Source: Ferrovaceae bacterium
GTDB lineage: Bacteria > Pseudomonadota > Gammaproteobacteria > Burkholderiales > Ferrovaceae
Direction of reading: 5' to 3'
Length of the DNA: 10,050 bases
Assembly: GCA_027457225.1 (NCBI GenBank)
Contig: DAIDTL010000029.1
Coordinates: 1 to 10,050 of the forward strand
Shown here: in pieces, positions 1-6,606 of the stretch
Numbering within the stretch: position 1 is the stretch's first letter
Layout: every line of letters starts with the position of its first letter
The notes under the pieces: model-generated
Seen by the model: only the letters and a program-made list of their open reading frames with translations
What the model was told of the DNA's origin: nothing
Databases searched by the model: none
Translations under genes and position numbers: made by a program

Positions 1-113
1 TCTACGGACCGGAGGTGTGCTGGCTCGATGTGGATGACCCGGGCATCTTGCTGGATATTGATGTGCCCGATGATTGGCCCCCTCAGGAAGGGCAGGTTAC
101 CAGCGGGCCATGA
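1..113 (+). CDS. C-terminal end of a probable MobA/MocA-type nucleotidyltransferase (partial)
   Basis: Only the last 36 codons are present, read from base 3 to the TGA at 111-113. The tail holds an acidic stretch, LDVDDPGILLDIDVPDDW, followed by a short polar end. An aspartate-rich 'LLDIDTPEDL'-like segment just before the C-terminus is typical of NTP-transferase proteins of the MobA/MocA type, which transfer a nucleotide to molybdopterin or related substrates. That assignment is inference from this short motif; the catalytic N-terminal half lies outside the window, so the substrate cannot be named. The gene converges on waaF, and the two coding ends overlap by 17 nt (97-113). No terminator hairpin is visible between them. 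Confidence 0.6.
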   Translation, partial: YGPEVCWLDVDDPGILLDIDVPDDWPPQEGQVTSGP

Positions 114-1092
114 CGCGATCCGGGGTCAGATCTTCCAGACATTTTAGGTGGCCCAGCGGGCATTCCCGTTTGAAGCAGGGACTACAGGATAATTTCAGGG
201 TCACCACTTGGGCCTGATTTGAGAGCGGGGGGGTGAATTCTGGGCTGGATGATCCAAATACGGCCACCAGGGGGATATCCAGGGCCGCGGCGACATGCAT
301 TAATCCTGAATCATTGCTGATGACGCGCTGGGCTGCCGCCATCAGATCGACTGCTTCGCTCAGGTTGGTCGTGCCACAGAGGTTGTATATGGGGCCATCG
401 ATTTCGTGGGACAGCAGTGCGGCAATCGGATGGTCCTTTTTTGAACCCAGCAGCCAGATCTGAAACCCCTGACCGATTAATTGCCTGGCTGCTGTTGCGA
501 AGTGACGTACCGGCCAGCGTTTGGCGGGGCCAAATTCGGCGCCGGGACAGAGGATGGCGACGGGGGGATTGAGCGTCAAGTTGAGGCGATGCAATGTTGC
601 GGCTTGCGCTTCAAGATCGGCATGCAACCGGGGGAATGGCACTGGACCTTGCAGGACGCCATTCTGGGGCAGGGCCAGAGCGGCAAATCGTTCCACCATC
701 AAAGGGTGCGCAGACCGGTCCAGATCACGTTTGTCATTTAGCAGGAAATGACGCATTTCGCCAACATAACCCGTACGTCTGGGAATTTGGGCAAACCAGG
801 GAATTAATGCGGACTTGAAGGAGTTGGGCAGGATGATGGCTTGTTGGTAATGTTCTCGTCGCAACTCTTTTCCAAGAGCGCGGCGGGCTATCCAGCGCAA
901 TTGACCATGCCCAAAAGGGTTGTCGAGGATGTGCGTGATTTCAGGCATCCGGGCCAATACGCCCTGGGTCCAGGATGGCGCCAGAACATCAATCCCGCAA
1001 TCGGGAGACTGCTTCCTGAGAGCGGCGAAAAGGGGTTGGGACAGCACGGCATCCCCTACCCAGGCCGCCCCGATGACCAGAATTTTGTTCAA
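97..1092 (-). CDS. waaF: Lipopolysaccharide heptosyltransferase II (GT9 family)
   Basis: Transfers the second L-glycero-D-manno-heptose from ADP-heptose onto heptose I of the LPS inner core, at the cytoplasmic face of the inner membrane. Visible family marks are the N-terminal ILVIGAAWVGDAV with the probable catalytic Asp14, the PGAEFGPAKRWP nucleotide-sugar segment in the middle, the signature NDSGLMHVA at about residues 260-268, and a C-terminal cysteine cluster (Cys303, 306, 311, 318) in CSPCFKRECPLGHLKC. I chose a TTG start at 1092-1090, giving 331 residues. It puts the conserved NKILVIG directly after the initiator and overlaps the TGA of the upstream zinc-finger gene (ATTGA), so translation is probably coupled. 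An ATG further upstream at 1203 would add 37 residues that are only the zinc-finger gene read in another frame. The C-terminus stops soon after CLEDLTPDRV, perhaps about ten residues shorter than usual. Last gene of the ilvE cluster. Confidence 0.93.
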   Translation of the reverse strand: MNKILVIGAAWVGDAVLSQPLFAALRKQSPDCGIDVLAPSWTQGVLARMPEITHILDNPFGHGQLRWIARRALGKELRREHYQQAIILPNSFKSALIPWFAQIPRRTGYVGEMRHFLLNDKRDLDRSAHPLMVERFAALALPQNGVLQGPVPFPRLHADLEAQAATLHRLNLTLNPPVAILCPGAEFGPAKRWPVRHFATAARQLIGQGFQIWLLGSKKDHPIAALLSHEIDGPIYNLCGTTNLSEAVDLMAAAQRVISNDSGLMHVAAALDIPLVAVFGSSSPEFTPPLSNQAQVVTLKLSCSPCFKRECPLGHLKCLEDLTPDRVMARW

Positions 1093-1292
1093 TGAGTTGT
1101 GCTTCGAGCCCCTCCCGCCAGAATATAGCGGGTGCCACAGTAGGGGCATTGTGCCGTTCCGGTTCGGGCGACATCCAGGAACACGCGTGGATGAGTGTCC
1201 CACAGCTTAACCGAGGGCATCGGGCAGTGGAGTGGCAGATCCTGTTCGGTGATTTCAACAGTTTTTTGGTTCAGTTCGGCAACATTTGACAT
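1089..1292 (-). CDS. Small zf-CHCC zinc-finger domain protein
   Basis: A 67-residue protein with one probable zinc site of the pattern C-x10-H-x14-C-x2-C (Cys23, His34, Cys49, Cys52), set in HCPMPSVKLWDTHPRVFLD and CPYCGTRY. This matches the zf-CHCC family, which also includes the mitochondrial complex I accessory subunit NDUFS6. The bacterial members have no firmly assigned role that I know of, and I do not infer one. I chose the ATG at 1292-1290 because a GGAG lies 6 nt upstream (1299-1302); the in-frame TTG at 1304 would lie over that site. The start is 1 nt after the ilvE stop (TGAAATG), and the stop overlaps the waaF TTG start. The gene is thus tightly embedded between ilvE and waaF and surely cotranscribed with them. 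Confidence 0.87.
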   Translation of the reverse strand: MSNVAELNQKTVEITEQDLPLHCPMPSVKLWDTHPRVFLDVARTGTAQCPYCGTRYILAGGARSTTH

Positions 1293-1293
1293 T

Positions 1294-2220
1294 TCAATCT
1301 CCAACAGCGGTTAACCAATCCTGATGCTGAGGCGAGCGGCCCATGACGCAGTCAAAATAGAGCGCCTGCAATTGGGCGGTGACCGGCCCGCGGTGTCCCG
1401 CGCCGATCATGCGTCGATCTACTTCACGAATCGGGGTGATTTCGGCCGCAGTACCCGTGAAGAACGCTTCGTCAGCACAGTACAGTTCGTCGCGGGAGAT
1501 GCGGCGCTCCAGCACGGTCATTCCGGACTCGGCGGCCAGTTGGAAAATGCAGTCGCGGGTGATGCCTTCCAAGGCACTGGAAAGATCCGGGGTGTAGAGG
1601 ATGCCCCGCTTGACGATAAAAATATTCTCGCCCGAACCTTCTGCGATAAAACCATCCACATCGAGTAACAACGCTTCGTCGTAGCCATCGGCAGTGGCTT
1701 CGTTATTGGCCAGGATGGAATTCATGTAATTGCCGCTGGCCTTGGCCTTGCACAAGGTGATATTGGGATGGTGCCGTGTATAGGACGACGTCTTGACACG
1801 GATGCCATGCTCCAGGGCAGCCTCACCCAAGTAGGCTCCCCAGGGCCAGGCCGCGATAGCCACATGGGTTTTCGCACCTTTAGGGGATACTCCCATCTTT
1901 TCCGAACCAAAGTACACCAGTGGACGGATATAGCATGCTTCCAGGGCATTGTTGGCCACGGTGTCAAGTTGCGCTTGTATCAAGGTTTCCAGGCTATAGG
2001 GCATGGGGATTTGCAGAATATGGGCGGATCGGAACAGTCGCTCAGTGTGTTCGCGCAACCGGAAAACCGCAGTGCCCAGTGTGGTTTTGTAGGCACGAAC
2101 GCCCTCGAAAACGGCCATGCCGTAGTGCAGGGAATGGGTCAGTACATGGGTATTGGCATCTCGCCAGTTGACGAATTGACCATCCAGCCAGATAACCCCA
2201 TCGCGATCAGACATCGACAT
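1294..2220 (-). CDS. ilvE: Branched-chain amino acid aminotransferase
   Basis: PLP-dependent fold-type IV aminotransferase catalysing the last step of leucine, isoleucine and valine synthesis, with glutamate/2-oxoglutarate as partner, in the cytosol. Marks include the N-terminal IWLDGQFVNW and SLHYGMAVFEGVRAY, Arg99 in YIRPLVYFG, the probable PLP Schiff-base lysine Lys160 in KAKASGNYMNS, EGSGENIFIVK, and the C-terminal FFTGTAAEITPIREVD. The 308-residue length is almost the same as the E. coli enzyme (309). I chose the ATG at 2220 because GGAG stands 8 nt upstream (2229-2232) and a promoter places the transcript start near 2242; a second ATG at 2214 is possible. An open frame reaches back to 2313, but those codons run through the promoter and carry no family sequence. 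First gene of the ilvE / zinc-finger / waaF cluster. Confidence 0.97.
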   Translation of the reverse strand: MSMSDRDGVIWLDGQFVNWRDANTHVLTHSLHYGMAVFEGVRAYKTTLGTAVFRLREHTERLFRSAHILQIPMPYSLETLIQAQLDTVANNALEACYIRPLVYFGSEKMGVSPKGAKTHVAIAAWPWGAYLGEAALEHGIRVKTSSYTRHHPNITLCKAKASGNYMNSILANNEATADGYDEALLLDVDGFIAEGSGENIFIVKRGILYTPDLSSALEGITRDCIFQLAAESGMTVLERRISRDELYCADEAFFTGTAAEITPIREVDRRMIGAGHRGPVTAQLQALYFDCVMGRSPQHQDWLTAVGD

Positions 2221-2228
2221 CAGCTTTG

Positions 2229-2232
2229 CTCC
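2229..2232 (-). promoter_or_regulatory. Ribosome binding site deciding the ilvE start
   Basis: GGAG on the minus strand, 8 nt before the ATG at 2220 and 14 nt before the alternative ATG at 2214. The spacing favours the upstream ATG. Confidence 0.75.
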
Positions 2233-2248
2233 GCTCTGCAAAACTTCC

Positions 2249-2277
2249 ATTCTAGCGGATGTTGCCAAGGCCCACAA
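2249..2277 (-). promoter_or_regulatory. Predicted sigma70-type promoter for ilvE-zinc finger-waaF
   Basis: On the minus strand a -35 TTGTGG (2277-2272) and a -10 TAGAAT (2254-2249) are separated by exactly 17 nt. Transcription would begin near 2242, giving a leader of about 22 nt that contains the GGAG ribosome site of ilvE. The -10 matches consensus at 5 of 6 positions; the -35 is weaker. Position and spacing agree with the chosen ilvE start. Confidence 0.6.
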
Positions 2278-2335
2278 AACCACTTGCAGGGCACCTTCTC
2301 GAGTGCCAAGCATAAACGACGCCAGGTAAAGAGGC

Positions 2336-2341
2336 TATAAT
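2336..2341 (+). promoter_or_regulatory. Perfect -10 box (TATAAT) just before yhdP
   Basis: TATAAT matches the -10 consensus exactly and ends 9 nt before the yhdP ATG at 2351. I see no convincing -35 at 16-18 nt upstream and no TG extension. If used, transcription would start about 2347-2349 and the yhdP message would be nearly leaderless. The hexamer could also be chance in this AT-rich patch of a 130-bp divergent intergenic region. Confidence 0.4.
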
Positions 2342-2350
2342 TTCAGGGTT

Positions 2351-3772
2351 ATGGTCAGCCACCGGACAATTCTGCATTTTTCTCGTCGGGCGCTCCTTTG
2401 GGGAGTCGGCTTGCTTGCAGTTATTCTGCTGGCGTTATGGTTGGTGTTGCAGTTCGTCATCCTAAAGGACGTGGATCGCTACCGGCCTGATGTCATTGCT
2501 ACGCTTTCCAAAGCCACAGGTACCCGGGTTGACATCGGCGGCATGACTTCCGCCCGCTTTGAGTGGTTACCCACCGTTGTCCTCGATCACGTCACCATAT
2601 ACGATCCAGAGGGAAAACCGGGATTGGTGCTCAACCGTGTGACAGGGCGTGTGTCGCTTCTTGGTTTTTTCAGCGGACGCGTCGACCTCAGCACTCTAAT
2701 CATTGATCAGCCGTCACTGACCTTGCGAAGGGCGGCCGACGGGCAGCTTTTTTTGTCAGGAATTCCTTTACCTCGTCCTGACAGCGGGCCAAGTCAATTT
2801 CTGGAGTGGTTGGTCAATCAGGGCGAGATCCGGATCACAAATGCCACGGTTTATTGGGTGGATGACACAATCAAGGCCCCACCATTGTTGTTTACGCAGG
2901 GGACAATCCGGATCCGCAATAGTGGGTCACACCACCGGATGGATCTGGCGTTCACGCCACCCAGACACCTTTCTGACCCCGTGACCCTCAAGGCGGATTT
3001 TTACGGAACCAACCTGACTGATTTTAAGGATTGGCATGGTTCTATCATTACCCAGTCTGATCAGGTGGATTTGGGGACTCTGAAGCCTTGGATCCCTCAA
3101 CTGTCCCGATTTGAGAGCGCGCGCGGGCAACTAAAGGTTACCCTCTCCATGGAACGTGTAGGACAATGGGGTTTGCAAGCCGAAGGTGATGTCAGCGATC
3201 TCGTGGTGCATCTCGAACCTGGACTCAGCGCCTTACGCTTTGACCATCTACGCGGCAGTCTGTCGTTCAAGCTACTTGAGGGCGGGTTTGATTTGGCTAC
3301 CCAGCAACTGGTTGCCAGTGGAGAGAGCAGCATTAAAACCACTGTCCCGCTGGATATGCACTTGTTGTACACCGGGGCGGGTGGCGCGCTGGAAATCAAC
3401 CATCTGGAATTGGCCCAGTTGGCAGGTATCGTCGAGGCCTTGCCATTGTCTGCAGATCAACGCGCTCAATGGAACAATGCCGGATTAAAAGGCAGGGTCA
3501 GCCATCTCAATCTCACTTGGCAGGGCGCCCAAAACCATCCTACTGATTATGTCGTGCACTCTGATTTCACCGATTTTCAGGCGAATCCACAAGGCTTACT
3601 GCCGGCCCTACGAGGCTTTTCCGGGCATTTGGATGCCACTGTGGATGGGGGGCAACTTAAAGGTAAAGGGGCAGATACGATCCTCAATTTACCCCAGAAT
3701 CTTTGCTGCCCCGATTCCGGTAAGAGCTTATACGCTCGATACTTCCTGGACTGTTCAACAGGATCGAACTGA
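2351..3772 (+). CDS. yhdP: YhdP family AsmA-like protein, N-terminal part up to a frameshift
   Basis: First part of a gene that continues in another frame to 6584. YhdP is an inner-membrane anchored, periplasm-spanning AsmA-like protein; with TamB and YdbH it supports phospholipid transport to the outer membrane (established in E. coli). Residues 1-13 are basic (RR at 12-13), residues 14-38 form one strongly hydrophobic segment (signal anchor), and then the repeating beta-strand style of the family begins (VDIGGMTSARFEWLPTVVLDHVTI). The native frame holds to Leu447. After that the frame reads 26 unrelated residues (PQNLCCPDSG...) and stops at 3770-3772. The ATG at 2351 is required to keep the basic, hydrophobic N-terminus; its ribosome site is poor (AGGG only 2 nt away). 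As it stands, this would be a 473-residue protein without the AsmA-like C-terminal domain. It is divergent from ilvE. Confidence 0.9.
   Translation: MVSHRTILHFSRRALLWGVGLLAVILLALWLVLQFVILKDVDRYRPDVIATLSKATGTRVDIGGMTSARFEWLPTVVLDHVTIYDPEGKPGLVLNRVTGRVSLLGFFSGRVDLSTLIIDQPSLTLRRAADGQLFLSGIPLPRPDSGPSQFLEWLVNQGEIRITNATVYWVDDTIKAPPLLFTQGTIRIRNSGSHHRMDLAFTPPRHLSDPVTLKADFYGTNLTDFKDWHGSIITQSDQVDLGTLKPWIPQLSRFESARGQLKVTLSMERVGQWGLQAEGDVSDLVVHLEPGLSALRFDHLRGSLSFKLLEGGFDLATQQLVASGESSIKTTVPLDMHLLYTGAGGALEINHLELAQLAGIVEALPLSADQRAQWNNAGLKGRVSHLNLTWQGAQNHPTDYVVHSDFTDFQANPQGLLPALRGFSGHLDATVDGGQLKGKGADTILNLPQNLCCPDSGKSLYARYFLDCSTGSN
3692..3695 (+). other. Frameshift site in yhdP at a run of four C
   Basis: Upstream, the family sequence reads ...TILNL in the frame starting at 2351. 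Downstream, RIFAAPIPVRAYTLDTSW continues the family sequence in the next frame. Deleting one C from ACCCCA joins them as NLPRIFAAPIPV, close to the 'LPRVFAEPLPL' type of wording I expect in this family. The whole gene then becomes a single frame of 1411 codons with the stop at 6582-6584. Confidence 0.88.
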
Positions 3773-6584
3773 AATCCAACTCAATCGTTTTGAGGTTGAA
3801 AATGCCGACCTTGCCGGCCATGTCACCGGGAATCTGTCCGTCGGACCTGAAGGCCCAGGTGATGCGAAGCTTACTGGAGAATTGCAACGGGCCCTGCCCG
3901 CAGCAGTGTGGCGTTACCTGCCTTTGCAAATCTCGCCGGCCGCTCGCGGATGGGTGCAGGCCGCTTTGGTCGGTGGTACGGGACGTCATGTCGTGTTTGA
4001 AGTCAAGGGCAATCTTCAGCAATTCCCTTTTCCCCAGGATCAGGGAGGGAAATTTCGGGTCTCAGCCCAAATCACCGACGCCGTGTTGCGCTACGATCCT
4101 GATTGGCCAGCCATCACAGGCATTCAGGGCAGCCTTGCAATACAAGGGGGACTCCTGTCCGTTGAGGCCACGGAGGGGCTGATTCTGGGATCCAAAATCA
4201 AGAGTGCCCGTGCGCGTATTCCTGATTTGACACAAGGAGACGAACAGCTTTCTGTAACGGGTGAAGTCGAAGGTAGCCTGAATGATGGGCTGAACTTCAT
4301 TTCCAAAAGTCCGGTATCAAAATTTATCAATCACTTTACGGACGCCATGCAGGGCATGGGGATGGGACACCTGAGCCTCTCGCTCCAAATTCCTTTGCGC
4401 CATGCCCGTGATACCCAGATCAAGGGGGACTACCAGTTTTTGGATGCCAGTATTGATGATGGCGAAGCCGGCATTCCTCCCATTTCCCAATTGCAGGGAC
4501 ATCTGTTGTTCACAGAAAAGCTGCTTTCAGCGCAAGGGTTAGCAGCAACAGTCCTGGGTGGGCCGGCTGTTTTCGAATTATCCACACAACCTTCAGGTGT
4601 TATCCGTGTGGTTGGTCATGGCAGCGCCGACATGGCAGGCCTCTTCAAGGTTTATCATCAACCCATCCTGATGGATGTGTCCGGCAAACAGAACTGGAAG
4701 GGAGAATTCAATTTCTCGGAAAAGGTGCGCGATATTCGGCTCGAATCCCAGGTGGCCTACCTGGGTGAACCTGTGACTGTCCGAATTTCCACACTCAAAG
4801 ATGGCACGCTAGACATTGCCCTCAAAGGCAACACATCACAAAGCAGCTTGATGAAACGCTATCCCAACGCATTGTTGAAAGCACTCGACAGTGCTGTGGA
4901 CTGGAACGGCCATCTCTTGATACCTGCCAGTGGTCGTGACGAAGTGAACATTGTCGGGACTGCATTGGTATTTCAGGAGCCCACCAAGCTGGTGGTATCA
5001 GGTGCGCCCCGAGGAAAACTTCAAACAGATCTGTCCGGCAAAGTGGCCATCAGCGCCTTGCGTCGTCTGGGCTATGGGGTACTTGCCGAGCATGCAAAGG
5101 GGACTACGGGTTGGCAGGCACGGATCGAGCAGGAAGGGGCGCGGACGCAAATGACGATCACTTCAAGCCTGTCGGGCGTGGCGATTGATCTTCCAGAACC
5201 CTTTCACAAAAGCACACAAGAGGAGGTACCGTTCACTCTCAATTGGACTACTGAAGGCAACGCACGCCAAATCAATGGGGTGCTGGGCAACTGGCTGGGG
5301 GTAAGGGTGGCTTATGCGGTTCTCGTCAAAGGGGGAGTGTTTCAGGCGCGACGCGGCGTGATTAATTTTGGAGGTGGCGCTGCCATACTCCCTCCTGGGG
5401 GATTTATAGTGACCGGAACCTTGCGTCGTGCCGACCTGGATCTCTGGAAAAAAATGTCGAGCGATATTTCGGGCGATGTGCGTGAGGGTGGTTTTTTTGG
5501 CCCAATTACTGGAGTTAGTATAAATCTGGAGGATACCCACTGGACCGGCAGAACCTGGGGGACGCATCGAGTTACGGCGGCCCAGGAAGGGAGCCTCTGG
5601 CAGATACAGATCCGCGGGACCGAAGCAGACGGAGAAATCACTTGGCTACCTGAAGATTTTGGACGGGTTCGGGCACATTTCACCAAGCTCATTATCCCGG
5701 TAGCACCTGTGGAAAACACGCCCACTGTTACGTTGGTGGATCCCAGTGCCCAGAAAAACATGCCCTCGGTGGATCTGGTTGCCGAACGGTTTGGTGCGTT
5801 TGGCAAAGCGCTCGGACGGTTGCAATTGATCGGGGTACGCGATGCGGGACTCTGGCGACTCAACCGATTTTCCCTGGAGTCGCCGCAGGCCACCGTGGAG
5901 GGAGATGGGCGCTGGACTGGTGGGCCAACGCCCCAGACCCAGGCGAATTTACATCTTAAAGCCAGCGATCTTGGAAAATTCTTGGCGGACATAGGTTACC
6001 CAGGCATGGTCTCAAGAGGGGCAGGCGAGGTGCGTGGACAAATCAATTGGGGCGGCAACCCGCAGGATTTCACATTGTTGCGCACCACCGGACAGTTTTC
6101 CTTGGATCTGCACGACGGCCAATTTTCCAAGGTCGAGCCGGGAGGCGCCGGTCGACTGATTGGACTGCTCAGTCTCCAGACCTTGCCGCGCCGGATTACT
6201 CTGGATTTTAATGACATATTCTCGGATGGATTTGCCTTTGATACCCTATCTGGAAACATCAGCATGGGTCTTGGGGTCTTGTCGACCCATGATTTCGACA
6301 TGACAGGGCCCGCTGCCCGGGTCATGCTCTCGGGAACGGTGAATATCCCGACAGAAACGACCGATCTGAGAGCCAGAGTGTCCCCGGCAGTGGGAAATAG
6401 CGTGTCTTTGGCATCAACTGTGATCGGTGGCCCAATTGCCGGAGCGGCTTCCTATTTGTTGCAAAAATTATTAAAAAACCCGATTGATAAAGCGCTCACT
6501 TATGAATATGCCATTGAAGGGAGTTGGGAAGACCCCAAGATCAAACCCCTGGGGTCGTCTGCCGGATCGGCAATCTCGCCATAA
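3693..6584 (+). CDS. yhdP: YhdP family AsmA-like protein, C-terminal part after the frameshift
   Basis: Remaining 963 residues of yhdP, read from the CCC at 3693 in the shifted frame; joined to the first 447 residues it gives about 1410, somewhat longer than E. coli YhdP (1266). The frame is open to the TAA at 6582 with no other break. It is rich in alternating beta-strand patterns with glycine turns. The end carries the AsmA-like C-terminal domain, with GQFSLDLHDGQFSKVEPGG, glycine-rich VGNSVSLASTVIGGPIAGAA, and a closing GSWEDPKIKPL, all typical of this family. The frame is open back to an ATG at 3549, but that stretch overlaps the N-terminal part in the wrong frame and has no family sequence, so it is not a real start. 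I see no restart codon with a ribosome site near the TGA at 3770, so this part is probably untranslated unless the frameshift is an artefact or is bypassed. Only 22 nt separate it from the amidase gene. Confidence 0.9.
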   Translation, partial: PRIFAAPIPVRAYTLDTSWTVQQDRTEIQLNRFEVENADLAGHVTGNLSVGPEGPGDAKLTGELQRALPAAVWRYLPLQISPAARGWVQAALVGGTGRHVVFEVKGNLQQFPFPQDQGGKFRVSAQITDAVLRYDPDWPAITGIQGSLAIQGGLLSVEATEGLILGSKIKSARARIPDLTQGDEQLSVTGEVEGSLNDGLNFISKSPVSKFINHFTDAMQGMGMGHLSLSLQIPLRHARDTQIKGDYQFLDASIDDGEAGIPPISQLQGHLLFTEKLLSAQGLAATVLGGPAVFELSTQPSGVIRVVGHGSADMAGLFKVYHQPILMDVSGKQNWKGEFNFSEKVRDIRLESQVAYLGEPVTVRISTLKDGTLDIALKGNTSQSSLMKRYPNALLKALDSAVDWNGHLLIPASGRDEVNIVGTALVFQEPTKLVVSGAPRGKLQTDLSGKVAISALRRLGYGVLAEHAKGTTGWQARIEQEGARTQMTITSSLSGVAIDLPEPFHKSTQEEVPFTLNWTTEGNARQINGVLGNWLGVRVAYAVLVKGGVFQARRGVINFGGGAAILPPGGFIVTGTLRRADLDLWKKMSSDISGDVREGGFFGPITGVSINLEDTHWTGRTWGTHRVTAAQEGSLWQIQIRGTEADGEITWLPEDFGRVRAHFTKLIIPVAPVENTPTVTLVDPSAQKNMPSVDLVAERFGAFGKALGRLQLIGVRDAGLWRLNRFSLESPQATVEGDGRWTGGPTPQTQANLHLKASDLGKFLADIGYPGMVSRGAGEVRGQINWGGNPQDFTLLRTTGQFSLDLHDGQFSKVEPGGAGRLIGLLSLQTLPRRITLDFNDIFSDGFAFDTLSGNISMGLGVLSTHDFDMTGPAARVMLSGTVNIPTETTDLRARVSPAVGNSVSLASTVIGGPIAGAASYLLQKLLKNPIDKALTYEYAIEGSWEDPKIKPLGSSAGSAISP

Positions 6585-6592
6585 TGAAATGT

Positions 6593-6600
6593 AAGGGGTG
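6593..6600 (+). promoter_or_regulatory. Ribosome binding site deciding the amidase start
   Basis: AAGGGGTG lies in the 22-nt gap after yhdP, 6 nt before the ATG at 6607 (8 nt from the last G of AAGGGG). The in-frame GTG at 6598 lies inside this motif, so it is unlikely to be the start. Confidence 0.7.
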
Positions 6601-6606
6601 ACACCA

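Noticed and set aside
2283..2310. Inverted repeat GGCAC / GTGCC in the ilvE-yhdP intergenic region, as an operator or terminator.
   Set aside because: Only 5 bp with an 8-nt loop, no T-run, and upstream of the ilvE -35; not enough to call a site.
5163..5992. Long minus-strand open frames under yhdP (134 and 216 codons).
   Set aside because: They overlap well-supported yhdP sequence, lack recognisable domains, and look like antisense shadows.
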